Assembly: GCA_026537415.1 (NCBI GenBank)
Contig: JAFNMF010000028.1
Location: forward strand, 1-64,000
Direction: 5' to 3'
DNA length: 64,000 nt
Source of the DNA: Acetobacteraceae bacterium B3987
Lineage (GTDB): Bacteria; Pseudomonadota; Alphaproteobacteria; Acetobacterales; Acetobacteraceae
The notes beneath the pieces are model-generated. The model did not search any database, was not told where the DNA came from, and saw only the letters and a list, made by a program, of their open reading frames with translations. This document shows positions 47,086 through 56,943 of the stretch, piece after piece. Position 1 is the stretch's first letter, and every line of letters starts with the position of its first letter. Made by a program: the position numbers and the translations under genes.

Positions 47086-47999
47086 TGACCGCACTTGTTC
47101 TGATTGAAGCCGAAAACGGCGTAATCCGTCAGGCTTCCCGGTCTGCCATTGCAGCGGCTTCCCGCTTTGGCGATGTTGACGCCCTGCTTCTGGGCGAAGC
47201 CGGTGCCGAAGCCGCCAGCAAGCTGCCCGGCATCCGCAAAGTGCTGCATGTCCCTGCTCTGAAACATGCTCTGGCCGAACCCGCTGCTGCTCTGCTGGCT
47301 GGTCTTGCCAGCTCCTACAGCCACATCCTGTCTGCAACATCATCCACCGGCAAGAATATCCTGCCTCGTCTGGCTGGTCTGCTGGATGCACAGCCGATCT
47401 CCGATGTTGTGGCCATTCAGGATGACGCCACCTTCGTGCGGCCCATCTATGCAGGCAATGCGCTGGCCACCGTGCAGTCCAGCGATAGCGTCAAGATCAT
47501 GACCATCCGCTCCTCCAGCTTCGACCCCGTGGGCGAAGACGGTGGCAGCGCACCGGTCGAGGTTCTGGATGCTCCCGCGGAGGATGGGAAAAGCAGCTTC
47601 GTAAAGCTGGAGCAGAGCCAGTCTGACCGTCCGGAACTCGAAGTTGCCCGTGTGGTCATCTCTGGTGGTAAAGGCCTGAAGGACGCCAACAACTTCCACA
47701 CCCTGCTCGAGCCAGTGGCTGACAAGCTGGGTGCTGCCATCGGGGCTTCCCGTGCGGCTGTCGATTCCGGCTTTGCACCGAACGAAATGCAGGTCGGACA
47801 GACCGGCAAGGTTGTGGCGCCTGAACTTTACATTGCTACCGGTCTTTCCGGTGCCATCCAGCATCTTGCCGGGATGAAGGATAGCCGTGTGATTGTGGCC
47901 ATCAACATCGACCCGGAAGCACCGATCTTCAAAGTGGCCGATTATGGTATGGTAGGCGACCTCTTCGAGCTTCTCCCGGCTCTGGCAAAAGCCCTCTAA
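47085..47999 (+). CDS. etfA: Electron transfer flavoprotein subunit alpha
   Basis: 304-aa EtfA, FAD-binding subunit. The C-terminal domain shows [59 protein letters not shown] and [23 protein letters not shown], the standard FAD-binding signature. It is co-translated with etfB. A Rho-independent terminator follows 47 bases after the stop. Confidence 0.97.
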   Translation: MTALVLIEAENGVIRQASRSAIAAASRFGDVDALLLGEAGAEAASKLPGIRKVLHVPALKHALAEPAAALLAGLASSYSHILSATSSTGKNILPRLAGLLDAQPISDVVAIQDDATFVRPIYAGNALATVQSSDSVKIMTIRSSSFDPVGEDGGSAPVEVLDAPAEDGKSSFVKLEQSQSDRPELEVARVVISGGKGLKDANNFHTLLEPVADKLGAAIGASRAAVDSGFAPNEMQVGQTGKVVAPELYIATGLSGAIQHLAGMKDSRVIVAINIDPEAPIFKVADYGMVGDLFELLPALAKAL

Positions 48000-48046
48000 A
48001 AAACCGGAGAACAGGAGGAGCTTTCCTGCTCACTCCGTCCCTTCAG

Positions 48047-48084
48047 AAAACCCGCCCCTGTCTTACCTCAGGGGCGGGTTTTCT
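48047..48084 (+). terminator. Rho-independent terminator after etfBA
   Basis: 14-bp perfect stem AAAACCCGCCCCTG (48047-48060) / CAGGGGCGGGTTTT (48069-48082), 8-base loop, followed by CT. It is the end of the etf operon. Confidence 0.88.
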
Positions 48085-48190
48085 GTGTGAAGTGCAGAAA
48101 CCTGTAAAGAAGGCTTCATTTTTCTATAAAAACAGTCCGTTTGCCCCTTGCACCTTTACCTAAGGAGGGGTAGGAATAGCCCCACAAAGT

Positions 48191-48267
48191 CGGAGTGTAG
48201 CTCAGCCTGGTAGAGCACTGTGTTCGGGACGCAGGGGCCGGAGGTTCGAATCCTCTCACTCCGACCA
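48191..48267 (+). tRNA. tRNA-Pro (anticodon CGG)
   Basis: 77-nt cloverleaf. Acceptor CGGAGTG (48191-48197) pairs with CACTCCG (48257-48263), then discriminator A and encoded CCA (48265-48267). The anticodon arm CTGTG/CGCAG encloses TTCGGGA, giving CGG, for proline CCG codons. The T loop GGTTCGAATCC is standard. No integrase or repeat of the tRNA 3' end lies downstream. Confidence 0.96.
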
Positions 48268-48543
48268 TTAATTCCCCTAAAAACTTCATCTAATAGCAAC
48301 TGGAATGCCCTTTCGGGTTTGCCGTGCAGTAAGCATACACACATTAACGCAATTAAATCATTAAAATAAAATTACGCACTATGGGTGTTATGCCTTTCGC
48401 CTATTCACCATATCGCAAGGGACGATAGACGCTCCCCCCATTATAGGTAATAAGGGAACGTGCTTTTTGTCATGGTAAAGCGGAACACCGGTCCCTCCTC
48501 CATGAAAAAGAAGTCAGTTATACTTTTCTGCAAGGATCATATC

Positions 48544-48906
48544 ATGACCCGCAAGATTTATTCTCTCATTGCTGCTGCCATGCTGGTGGGTTCCGCTGCT
48601 CCGGCTATGGCTGAACCGGGTGGCTGCCTGAAATATGGTGCCGCTGGTGCCGTTGCTGGCCATATCGCCAATAAGCACAGCGTGATGGGTGCTGTTGGCG
48701 GTTGCGCCGTTGGCATGTATCAGCGTCACAAATACCGCAAGAGCATCGCTGAGAAAGCAGCGCAGTGGGACAAGGAACACCCTGTCGATAGCAAGCAGAC
48801 TGGTTCCGGCTGGTGGCAGAACAACCATTCCGCCGCTGCTCTTAACCAGAAGGCCCAGTGGTACGATGCTGAGCATCCCGAAAGCAATGCTCCGGCTGCC
48901 CACTAA
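48544..48906 (+). CDS. Small secreted protein with glycine-zipper-like segment
   Basis: 120-aa exported protein. The signal peptide is about 22 residues (ends APAMA). Next is a short glycine/alanine hydrophobic segment (AAGAVAGHIANKHSVMGAVGG), glycine-zipper-like. A charged tail follows, with repeated motif KAAQWDKEHP and QKAQWYDAEHP, an imperfect internal duplication. Two cysteines (GGCLK, GGCAV) flank the segment. AAGGATCAT precedes the ATG. Biased codons suggest good expression. Function unknown; envelope lipoprotein-like proteins with glycine zippers are common. Confidence 0.7.
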   Translation: MTRKIYSLIAAAMLVGSAAPAMAEPGGCLKYGAAGAVAGHIANKHSVMGAVGGCAVGMYQRHKYRKSIAEKAAQWDKEHPVDSKQTGSGWWQNNHSAAALNQKAQWYDAEHPESNAPAAH

Positions 48907-48925
48907 GGCTTGAGCCTGCCCGTAT

Positions 48926-48958
48926 GAAAAACCCGGCCATCTCTGGCCGGGTTTTTTT
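48926..48958 (+). terminator. Rho-independent terminator shared by the secreted protein and hemH
   Basis: Perfect 12-bp stem AAAACCCGGCCA (48928-48939) / TGGCCGGGTTTT (48944-48955), 4-base loop and a long T run. The A run on the other side means it can also end the convergent hemH transcript. Confidence 0.88.
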
Positions 48959-48984
48959 ATCATTAGGTTGGATTTCAACGCCTA

Positions 48985-50016
48985 TCAGAACTGAAATCCC
49001 TTCATCGCCTGACGGGACAGTACTTCCAGCAGCGTGACGGCTTCCGGTGCATCATTCAGGCAGGGAACGAAGGCAAACTCTTCACCACCGGCCTCCATGA
49101 ACTCTTCACGAACCTCACGGCCAATTTCATCCAGAGTTTCGATACAATCCGCCATAAAACCGGGCATGATAACAGCAATCTTCGTGATTCCCTGCTTCGG
49201 CAAAGCGGAAATGTAGGGAGCCGTGTAGGGCTGCAACCATTCCATCGGGCCAAAACGAGATTGGAATGTCAACGGCACCTCGTCCTCACTCATACCCAGT
49301 GCGGCAGCCAGTGCTTTGGTCGTGCGGATACATTCATCCCGATAGGAATCGCCTTTCTCGACAAACTCCTTCGGCAGGCCATGATAGGACGCCACAAGAC
49401 GCTGCGGCTTAAAGGACAGCCCTTCATAAACCCGGCGGACAGACACTGCCAGAGCCTCAATGAACTGTGGATGATCGGGGAAGGACGGTACTGTCAGCAC
49501 CGCAGGCTGCCGCCGCAGGCGCATCAGCGCACGAAAAAGCTGGTCATTGGCTGTAGCGGTCGTTGTTGCTGAATATTGCGGATAAAGCGGAATGCTGACG
49601 ATACGGTCACAGCCCTGATCCATCAGCTCCGTCAGAGCTTGTTTTACGGAGGGCTGGCCATAGCGCATCCCCCACGCCACCGGAATCCCATCCGGTGCCA
49701 AACGCTCCGCCAAGCCTTCCGCCTGCTTGCGAGTAAAGACACGCAGAGGAGACGCATTCTCCTCTTTGTCCCAAATACGGGCGTAATTGGCCCCGCTGGC
49801 AAAAGGTCTACGGGCCAGCACCAGCGTGTTGAGAATCGGCTGCCAGATGAGCGGATGGGCTTCAATCACCCGGCGGTCTGAAAGAAATTCTTTCAGATAG
49901 CGGCGGACAGAGAAATAACCCGTATCATCCGGCGTACCGAGATTGACGAGGAGAACACCAACCCGCCCCCCGGAGGGAACAGGCGTGCGAGGAGGCGTGT
50001 AAGTGAAATAAGACAT
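48985..50016 (-). CDS. hemH: Ferrochelatase
   Basis: 343-aa HemH: inserts Fe(II) into protoporphyrin IX, the last step of heme synthesis. Conserved features are GVLLVNLGTPD near the N-terminus, IPLYPQYSATTTATAN, ASYHGLPKEFVEKGDSY (catalytic-site His), LTFQSRFGPMEWLQPYT, and VIMPGFMADCIETLDEI (Glu and His/Cys metal region). GGAGGAG precedes the ATG. Heme is needed for the cytochromes in this window. Confidence 0.96.
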   Translation of the reverse strand: MSYFTYTPPRTPVPSGGRVGVLLVNLGTPDDTGYFSVRRYLKEFLSDRRVIEAHPLIWQPILNTLVLARRPFASGANYARIWDKEENASPLRVFTRKQAEGLAERLAPDGIPVAWGMRYGQPSVKQALTELMDQGCDRIVSIPLYPQYSATTTATANDQLFRALMRLRRQPAVLTVPSFPDHPQFIEALAVSVRRVYEGLSFKPQRLVASYHGLPKEFVEKGDSYRDECIRTTKALAAALGMSEDEVPLTFQSRFGPMEWLQPYTAPYISALPKQGITKIAVIMPGFMADCIETLDEIGREVREEFMEAGGEEFAFVPCLNDAPEAVTLLEVLSRQAMKGFQF

Positions 50017-50140
50017 AGCTCCTCCACTATGGAGATAGCACCGCCTTTTGGAAAGAGGATTTCACTTACACTCTTTTACAGGCATCATTTATGAAAAGAC
50101 CATCCTCATAAGGGAGAGCCTTTCCAAAAAGTAACGCTGC

Positions 50141-51205
50141 TTATGCCGGCTCTTCCGCACGGGGAACCGGCTGCCAAAGCGGAGAATCCTTACCGATCAG
50201 ATGCTGCTCATCGAGGCTCTCAGCAATCTGCACGGCATTGAGGGCCGCCCCCTTGCGGAGATTGTCCGACACACACCAGAAGGCCAGACCATTCTCCACA
50301 GTCGGGTCAATACGCAGGCGGGACACATAGGTGTCATCCTCACCCACGCACTCGATCGGGGTGACATAGCCACCATCTTCCCGCTCATCACGCAGCACAA
50401 CACCCGGAGCCTTCCGAAGGGCGGCACGGGCCTTTTCTAGATCAACCGGCTTCTCACACTCAATGCTGATGGCCTCAGAATGACCGATGAAGACCGGCAC
50501 ACGCACGCAGGTAGCAAAAACCTTGATGTCCGGATCCAGAATCTTACGAGTCTCGACCGCCATCTTCCATTCTTCCTTGGTGGAGCCGTCTTCCATGAAG
50601 CGGTCGATATGCGGAATCAAGTTGAAGGCAATCTGCTTGGTGAACTGGGCAACGGTCGGCGGGTCATTTACGAAGCTGCCCTTCGTCTGGCTGAACAGCT
50701 CATCCATGCCGGACTTCCCAGCCCCGGACACAGCCTGATAGGTGGACACCACCACACGTTTGATGCGGAACAGATCATGCAGCGGCTTCAGGGCCACCAT
50801 CATCTGGGCCGTGGAACAGTTGGGGTTGGCGATGATGCCCTTGCGAGCCTTCTTCAGGGCAGCGGCATTGACCTCCGGCACCACGAGCGGCACGCCCGGC
50901 TCCATACGGAAGTGGGAGGTATTGTCCACGACCAGACATTTCGCTGCCGCAGCCTTAGGCGCATATTTGGCAGACACCGCCCCACCGGGGGAGAACAGCG
51001 CAATATCCCAGCCCGTGAAATCGAACGTCTCCAGATTCTGGATTTTCAGAACCTTCTTCTCGCCAAAAGACACTTCCCGCCCAGCAGACCGGGCAGAAGC
51101 CAGTGCTACAATCTCATCAACCGGAAACTGACGTTCTGCCAGCGTCTTCAGAATTTCACGCCCGACAGCCCCTGTAGCCCCAACAACGGCAACCCTGTAA
51201 CCCAT
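50141..51205 (-). CDS. asd: Aspartate-semialdehyde dehydrogenase
   Basis: 354-aa Asd: NADPH-dependent reduction of aspartyl-phosphate, the branch point to lysine, methionine and threonine. NADP-binding VAVVGATGAVGREIL is at residues 4-18. The active-site Cys is in IIANPNCSTAQMMVAL, and STYQAVSGAGKSGMDEL follows. The start at 51205 matches the family N-terminus (MGYRVAVVG); an upstream ATG would add 15 residues. It stands alone on the minus strand. Confidence 0.96.
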   Translation of the reverse strand: MGYRVAVVGATGAVGREILKTLAERQFPVDEIVALASARSAGREVSFGEKKVLKIQNLETFDFTGWDIALFSPGGAVSAKYAPKAAAAKCLVVDNTSHFRMEPGVPLVVPEVNAAALKKARKGIIANPNCSTAQMMVALKPLHDLFRIKRVVVSTYQAVSGAGKSGMDELFSQTKGSFVNDPPTVAQFTKQIAFNLIPHIDRFMEDGSTKEEWKMAVETRKILDPDIKVFATCVRVPVFIGHSEAISIECEKPVDLEKARAALRKAPGVVLRDEREDGGYVTPIECVGEDDTYVSRLRIDPTVENGLAFWCVSDNLRKGAALNAVQIAESLDEQHLIGKDSPLWQPVPRAEEPA

Positions 51206-51287
51206 TCTCTCATTCTCCCTCAGGCAGGGTCCAACCCTGCCCTGTTTCATTCAGAAACCCATCCGGGCCCCATTATAAGGATTGTCT

Positions 51288-51926
51288 TTACCCGATGAAG
51301 GGCAACCGCTTGAAAAAGGCGGAAAAACGGTGACGCTGTACCTCACGGCGGGCACGACCATCCTGCGCCATGTAATTAAGCTGAACCGTATAACGTGGCC
51401 CCACATAAGGGCGGTGCCCATGCCATGTATTCGGCCCGTTCGGAAAAATGACCAACGTCCCCCCGGCGGGTGGAATCTCGCTGGCATAGTCCTCCACATC
51501 ATCCGGCCCATTCAGAAAGCGCAAACAGCCTCCCTTATGGCCCCAATCCTGCGCTGGGTCATTCAGATAAAGCAGGATTGTCACACGCTTGGAGGCACTG
51601 TCCCTGTGGATGCGCCCATCCTTAGCCCGTGTCTGGCCCCGCATGGTCACCATGCTGGGCGCAGACCGGACATCCAGACCGAATTTTTCCGAAACGATGT
51701 CTTTCAACCGCGGCCCGGCAAATTCCTCCATCATGGCTTTCAGTTCCGGATGCAGCTTCAGGGCACCGAGAGGGAAAGACCCGCCTGCCCGTATCTCCGG
51801 CAACAGCGAAACCGCCCGAGCAAGGGATGACCCAGCGAGGAAATCCGGCACCACGATATGAGGGCATGGTGCCTGATTGACCGTAGCTTGCCTTACAGCT
51901 TCATGATTGAGAGAAATCACACTCAT
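51288..51926 (-). CDS. 2-oxoglutarate/Fe(II)-dependent oxygenase of unknown substrate
   Basis: 212-aa protein with the 2OG-Fe(II) dioxygenase jelly-roll. The facial triad is His107, Asp109 (IHRDSA) and His169 (TWHGHRP), and Arg178 (GPRYTVQ) would bind 2-oxoglutarate. It resembles proline hydroxylase-like oxygenases with HxD...H, but I cannot name the substrate. The start at 51926 is preferred, since the next in-frame start 39 bases upstream gives an unusual leader. It is a single gene, divergent from sucA. Confidence 0.78.
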   Translation of the reverse strand: MSVISLNHEAVRQATVNQAPCPHIVVPDFLAGSSLARAVSLLPEIRAGGSFPLGALKLHPELKAMMEEFAGPRLKDIVSEKFGLDVRSAPSMVTMRGQTRAKDGRIHRDSASKRVTILLYLNDPAQDWGHKGGCLRFLNGPDDVEDYASEIPPAGGTLVIFPNGPNTWHGHRPYVGPRYTVQLNYMAQDGRARREVQRHRFSAFFKRLPFIG

Positions 51927-52069
51927 AACGGCCACCACGCTACCGCTCCCCGGCAGGGCAAGCAAGCCATCCCGATATCGTCAGCCAACATAATGAGGGA
52001 AGATTTTGCCTTCACGCCACGATCGGTTAAAAATACGGCCCCAACGAGGCAAAAGAGAAAGAGACCAGC

Positions 52070-54772
52070 ATGACGGGCTCACCGAACCATCAGAATGCGA
52101 TCAACGGCGAGAATATTGCCTATCTCGGTGAGCTGTACACCCAGTGGCTGGAAGACCCCTCTACCGTCCATCCCGATTATGACACCCTGTTTGCCACACT
52201 AGGCGACCCCACGGGCGGCGAGACAGGCCTACAGGCCCCTGCCTTGGAAGAAGACCTACGAGATGAACGGCTGAAGGAAGCCTTCCGCCTCTGCGGTCAT
52301 CTTCAGGCGGAGCTGGACCCGCTGGGTCTGCGCCCTGCCCGCCAAATTGACGCCCTCACCCCCGACAGCCGGACAGACCCCGCCCTACTGGCCCGCCTGA
52401 AACGGGCCTATTGCGGGCCAATCGGGGCCGAATTCATGCACCTTCAGGACAGCCAGCAGCGGCAATGGTGGATCGACCGGCTGGAAGACAGCCCGACAAC
52501 AGCCCTGCCTCTCTCGCAAGAGCGCATCCTGAGCCTTCTGACCCATGCAGAAGGATTCGAAACCTTCTGCCAGCAGCGTTTCACCGGGATGCGCCGTTTT
52601 GGCCTCGAAGGCGGGGAAAGCCTGATCGTCGCCCTTCAGGCCCTGCTGAATGAAGCGGCACGGGATGGCGTACGCTCCATTTCGCTCGGTATGCCCCATC
52701 GGGGGCGGCTGAATGTCATGGCCAACATCCTGCGCAAGCCCTATGCCGCCATCTTCAGCGAGTTTGCAGGCAAAGCCTTCTACCCAGAAGGCATCCGAGT
52801 CTCCGGCGATGTGAAATATCACCTCGGCACTACGACCACCATCCGTCAGGGCCGCCACGAAATCCGCATCTCCCTCCTGCCCAACCCCTCCCATCTGGAA
52901 GCCGTGGACCCAGTCGTACTGGGTCGTGTCCGGGCCGATCAAGATAAAGATAAGGACGAAGACCGTCAGAAACATCTGGGGATTCTCGTTCACGGTGATG
53001 CCGCCTTCGCCGGTCAGGGCGTGGTGTATGAGACGCTCCAGCTCTCCAGACTGGAAGGCTACCGCACTGGCGGAACGGTGCATCTCATCATCAACAATCA
53101 GGTCGGTTTCACCACCAGCCCGGACGCCGCCCATTCCGGCATTTGGAACACCGATGTCGCCAAGACGGTGCAGGCTCCCATCCTGCATGTGAATGGCGAC
53201 AACCCGGAAGCCGTGGCACGCTGTGCCGCTCTGGCGCATGAATGGCGGAAAACCTTCACCAGCGACATCGTGGTGGATATCATCAGCTATCGCCGTCACG
53301 GCCATAACGAGACGGACGATCCCGCTTTCACGCAGCCTGCGATGGTGCAGACCATCAGCCAGCATCCGACATTGCGGACCCTCTACGCCAAGAAAATTCT
53401 GACCGAAACGGACATTCACCCTGCCGAGGTTGATGCGCTGTGGGATGATGTGCAGTCCCAGCTTCACCGGGCCTTTGAGGAAGCCGACACCTATCAGCCG
53501 GACCCGACCGATTGGCTGGATTACAGCCCACAGGACCCCACCCGCCTGCTGGACACGCCAGAACGCATCCAGCCCATGACAGGCGTGCCCCTGCCTCGGC
53601 TCCAGCAGGTTGGCGAAGCCATAACGACCATTCCAGCAGATTTCACGGTTCATCCCCGTCTGGCACGGTTGCTCAAAGCAAAACAAGCCACACTAACCGC
53701 CGGGGGCCCTGTGGACTGGGCCACGGCAGAAGCCCTCGCTTTCGGCACGCTGGCCCTTGATGGCCATGCCATCCGTCTCTCCGGGCAGGATTGTGGCCGG
53801 GGAACCTTCAGCCAGCGTCACGCCGTGCTGACAGACCAGCATACAGGCCATCACTACACGCCACTGGCCCATATCGCACCCCATCAGGCCCCCGTGAATG
53901 TCTGGAACTCGCCCCTCTCCGAATATGGCGTGATGGGGTTTGAATATGGCTATTCACTGGGCAACCCCGATGCGCTGGTGCTGTGGGAAGGGCAGTTTGG
54001 CGACTTCGCTAATGGGGCGCAGATCATCATCGACCAGTTCCTCGCTGCCGGGGAAACAAAATGGCTGCGGACATCCGGCCTGACCCTGCTCCTGCCCCAC
54101 GGCTATGAAGGCGCAGGGCCGGAACATTCCTCCGCCCGACCGGAACGGTTCCTCCAGCTCTGTGCCGAGAACAACATGCGGGTCTGCATGCCTTCCAGCC
54201 CGGCGAGCTTCTTCCATCTGCTCCGGCGGCAGATCGTCCGCCGCTGCCGCAAGCCGCTGGTCGTCTTCAGCCCCAAATCGCTCCTGCGGCACAAACAGGC
54301 CGTCTCCCTGCTCAGCGAGATGGGACCACAGACACGCTTCATCCCCGTCATTGCCGATGCCACCTGCACGGGTGGCGCAAAACGGGTCATATTGTGCAGC
54401 GGCAAGGTCTATTACGACCTGATCCAGAAACGGGACGAAGCCGGACTGAAGCACTGCGCCATCATCCGGCTGGAACAGCTCTACCCCTTCCCCCATCACG
54501 CCCTTGCTGAAGAGCTGGGCCATCACCCGCAGGCACAGGACATCATCTGGTGTCAGGAAGAGCCGGAAAATGGCGGGGCATGGCAGTTCGTGGACCGACG
54601 CATTGAAGCCTGCCTGCGTGAGGCGGGTCATGCCTGCACCCGCCCGCATTATGCCGGCCGCAGAGCCTCTGCCTCCCCAGCGACCGGACTGCCCAGCATC
54701 CATCAGGCGGAACAGGAAACACTCGTCCGGCAGGCTCTGGGACTGGAAGCGGCTCGCACAACCATCGACTGA
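52070..54772 (+). CDS. sucA: 2-oxoglutarate dehydrogenase E1 component
   Basis: 900-aa thiamine-diphosphate E1 of the 2-oxoglutarate dehydrogenase complex. The N-terminal segment (ENIAYLGELYTQWLEDP) binds the E2 core. Central features are ISLGMPHRGRLNVMANI, the GDAAFAGQGVVYETLQLS region and the ThDP-binding VHLIINNQVGFTT. The C-terminal half includes GFEYGYSLGNPDALVLWEGQFGDFANGAQIIIDQF and GYEGAGPEHSSARPERFLQL. The length is a little below E. coli SucA (933). Neither sucB nor lpd is adjacent; trpB follows after 30 bases on the same strand, so the E2/E3 genes must lie elsewhere. Confidence 0.96.
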   Translation: MTGSPNHQNAINGENIAYLGELYTQWLEDPSTVHPDYDTLFATLGDPTGGETGLQAPALEEDLRDERLKEAFRLCGHLQAELDPLGLRPARQIDALTPDSRTDPALLARLKRAYCGPIGAEFMHLQDSQQRQWWIDRLEDSPTTALPLSQERILSLLTHAEGFETFCQQRFTGMRRFGLEGGESLIVALQALLNEAARDGVRSISLGMPHRGRLNVMANILRKPYAAIFSEFAGKAFYPEGIRVSGDVKYHLGTTTTIRQGRHEIRISLLPNPSHLEAVDPVVLGRVRADQDKDKDEDRQKHLGILVHGDAAFAGQGVVYETLQLSRLEGYRTGGTVHLIINNQVGFTTSPDAAHSGIWNTDVAKTVQAPILHVNGDNPEAVARCAALAHEWRKTFTSDIVVDIISYRRHGHNETDDPAFTQPAMVQTISQHPTLRTLYAKKILTETDIHPAEVDALWDDVQSQLHRAFEEADTYQPDPTDWLDYSPQDPTRLLDTPERIQPMTGVPLPRLQQVGEAITTIPADFTVHPRLARLLKAKQATLTAGGPVDWATAEALAFGTLALDGHAIRLSGQDCGRGTFSQRHAVLTDQHTGHHYTPLAHIAPHQAPVNVWNSPLSEYGVMGFEYGYSLGNPDALVLWEGQFGDFANGAQIIIDQFLAAGETKWLRTSGLTLLLPHGYEGAGPEHSSARPERFLQLCAENNMRVCMPSSPASFFHLLRRQIVRRCRKPLVVFSPKSLLRHKQAVSLLSEMGPQTRFIPVIADATCTGGAKRVILCSGKVYYDLIQKRDEAGLKHCAIIRLEQLYPFPHHALAEELGHHPQAQDIIWCQEEPENGGAWQFVDRRIEACLREAGHACTRPHYAGRRASASPATGLPSIHQAEQETLVRQALGLEAARTTID

Positions 54773-54802
54773 TCCTTCATTCAGAACGTAAAGACACACA
54801 TC

Positions 54803-56035
54803 ATGCCAGCAGATACATCCATCACCAGCCAGCTCAATTCCCTCCGCACCGGGCCGGATGAACGGGGGCATTTCGGAATTCACGGGGGCCGCTTCGTGGC
54901 CGAAACCCTCATGCCCCTGATGCTGGAACTGGAAAAGGCCTATAACCACGCCAAGACCGACCCACAGTTTCAGGAAGAGCTGGATTACTACCTCCGCCAT
55001 TATGTCGGCCGCCCCAGCCCGCTCTGGCACGCAAGAAGACTGAGTGAAACGCTCGGCGGAGCGCAGATTTACCTCAAGCGGGAAGAACTGAATCATACAG
55101 GCTCCCACAAGCTGAACAACGTGATGGGCCAGATTCTGCTGGCCCGCCGCATGGGCAAGACCCGCATCGTGGCCGAGACCGGAGCCGGACAGCATGGCGT
55201 AGCCACCGCCACCGTCTGCGCCCTTTTCGGGCTGGAATGTGAAATCTACATGGGTGCCACCGATGTGGAACGGCAGAAGCCCAATGTCTTCCGTATGCAT
55301 CTGCTGGGGGCCAAGGTCCATCCCGTCACGGCGGGTGCCGGCACACTGAAGGATGCCATGAATGAGGCCATGCGGGACTGGGTTGCCAATGTGGAGAACA
55401 CCTACTTCCTCGTCGGCACGGTGGCAGGGCCGCATCCTTACCCGGCCATGGTGAGGGACTTCCAGTCCGTTATCGGGACGGAAGCCCGTGAGCAGATACA
55501 GGAACAGACAGGCCGCCTGCCCGATGCCGTCATTGCTGCCATCGGGGGCGGGTCCAACGCCATGGGAATATTCCACCCCTTCCTTGATGATACCGAAGTT
55601 CCACTTTACGGCGTGGAAGCCGCCGGGCTAGGGCTGGATAGTGGCAAGACAGCAGCCTCCATCGCCCGTGGCAGACCCGGCGTCCTGCACGGCAACCGCA
55701 CCTACCTGCTTCAGGATGACCACGGGCAGATCACGGAAGCCCATTCCATCAGTGCCGGACTGGACTATCCCGGCATCGGGCCGGAACATTCATGGCTCAA
55801 CGACATTGGCCGGGTGAAATACGTCAGTGCCACAGACCAGCAGGCCCTTGAAGCCTTCCAGACCCTCACGAAGCTGGAAGGCATCATCCCGGCACTGGAA
55901 AGTGCCCATGCCGTGGCCCATGCCATCGTGATGGCCCCGACCATGGAAAAAAACCAGACCATCATCGTCAATCTGTCTGGCCGGGGGGACAAGGATGTCC
56001 CCACCGTTGCGGCCCATCTGGGCGTGAAACTGTAA
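54803..56035 (+). CDS. trpB: Tryptophan synthase beta chain
   Basis: 410-aa PLP enzyme: indole + L-serine to L-tryptophan. PLP-binding Lys103 lies in [12 protein letters not shown]. Other conserved parts are [28 protein letters not shown] and [13 protein letters not shown] (phosphate-binding loop). It works as an alpha2beta2 complex with TrpA, which starts 11 bases later. trpF is not adjacent. Serine supply overlaps with sdaA. Confidence 0.97.
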   Translation: MPADTSITSQLNSLRTGPDERGHFGIHGGRFVAETLMPLMLELEKAYNHAKTDPQFQEELDYYLRHYVGRPSPLWHARRLSETLGGAQIYLKREELNHTGSHKLNNVMGQILLARRMGKTRIVAETGAGQHGVATATVCALFGLECEIYMGATDVERQKPNVFRMHLLGAKVHPVTAGAGTLKDAMNEAMRDWVANVENTYFLVGTVAGPHPYPAMVRDFQSVIGTEAREQIQEQTGRLPDAVIAAIGGGSNAMGIFHPFLDDTEVPLYGVEAAGLGLDSGKTAASIARGRPGVLHGNRTYLLQDDHGQITEAHSISAGLDYPGIGPEHSWLNDIGRVKYVSATDQQALEAFQTLTKLEGIIPALESAHAVAHAIVMAPTMEKNQTIIVNLSGRGDKDVPTVAAHLGVKL

Positions 56036-56046
56036 GGAGAGCCACC

Positions 56047-56862
56047 ATGAGCCGCATCAAGGCCTGTTTCGACCGCCTGAAAAAAGAGGAGCGTGGTGCC
56101 CTGCTCCCCTATCTGGAAGCTTTCGACCCGGACCGGGAGACCTCTCTGGCCCTGCTGCGCCAGATGCCTGAAGCCGGGGCCGATCTCATCGAAGTCGGCG
56201 TGCCCTTCTCCGACCCCTCCGCCGACGGCCCGACCATCCAGCTTGCCGCCCAGCGGGGCCTGAAGGCCGGTGCCACACTGAAGGGTGTTCTGGACCTCAT
56301 CCATGAGTTCCGGAAAGAAAACGACCACACACCCATCATCCTGATGGGCTATTACAACCCGATCGACCGTTACGGTGTGGAACGTTTCTGCAAAGATGCC
56401 CGTGCCGCCGGTGTGGATGGGCTGATCGTGGTGGACCTGCCACCTGAGGAATCCGAGGAACTGGCCCCTTATGCCAGAGCGGAAGGGCTGGACATGATTA
56501 CCCTCACCGCCCCCACCACACCGGATGACCGGCTAAAAGCCATCCTCAAGGATGCCAGCGGCTTCGTCTATTACGTGAGCATCACGGGCATTACCGGCAC
56601 ACGCAGTGCCACGGAAGAGCAGCTGAAAGCCGCCATGACCCGCCTAAAAGCTGCAACGGACCTCCCCGTCGTAGCCGGTTTTGGTATCAGCACACCGGAG
56701 CAGGCCCGCATCGCCTCCCGCATCAGCAATGGGGCCGTTGTGGCCTCCGCCATCATCAAGGACATGGCCGCCACCTACGATGAACACGGCCACGCCACTG
56801 ACAGGAGTCTCTCTGCTGCGCTGGAAAAAATCCGCTCTCTGGCCAAGGCCGTGCGGAAATAA
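56047..56862 (+). CDS. trpA: Tryptophan synthase alpha chain
   Basis: 271-aa TIM-barrel alpha subunit that cleaves indole-3-glycerol phosphate to indole. The catalytic Glu49 (LIEVGVPFSDP) and Asp60 (SADGPTIQ) are present, and YYVSITGITGTRSA is the loop-6 region. AAGGAGAG gives a strong ribosome site. It is the last gene of the trpBA unit, followed directly by a terminator. Confidence 0.97.
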   Translation: MSRIKACFDRLKKEERGALLPYLEAFDPDRETSLALLRQMPEAGADLIEVGVPFSDPSADGPTIQLAAQRGLKAGATLKGVLDLIHEFRKENDHTPIILMGYYNPIDRYGVERFCKDARAAGVDGLIVVDLPPEESEELAPYARAEGLDMITLTAPTTPDDRLKAILKDASGFVYYVSITGITGTRSATEEQLKAAMTRLKAATDLPVVAGFGISTPEQARIASRISNGAVVASAIIKDMAATYDEHGHATDRSLSAALEKIRSLAKAVRK

Positions 56863-56873
56863 AAATAGCAAAG

Positions 56874-56907
56874 AAAAACCCCCGGCCTACTTGACCGGGG
56901 GTTTCCC
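56874..56907 (+). terminator. Rho-independent terminator after trpA
   Basis: Perfect 10-bp stem AAACCCCCGG (56876-56885) / CCGGGGGTTT (56895-56904), 9-base loop, flanked by an A run on one side and TCCCT on the other. It is also placed to end the small convergent membrane-protein gene. Confidence 0.85.
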
Positions 56908-56943
56908 TATACTGCGTCTCTTTTCAGGATTCGCCCTGAAAGA

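Noticed and set aside
48191-48543. Genomic island integration at tRNA-Pro
   Set aside because: No integrase, no repeat of the tRNA 3' end and no composition break that I can tie to it.
52385-53686. 433-aa minus-strand frame opposite sucA
   Set aside because: Antisense frame without domains; sucA motifs occupy the other strand.
53954-55576. 540-aa open frame on the minus strand opposite sucA and trpB
   Set aside because: It is a shadow of the GC-rich coding frames of two well-identified genes, has no recognisable domain and no own ribosome site.
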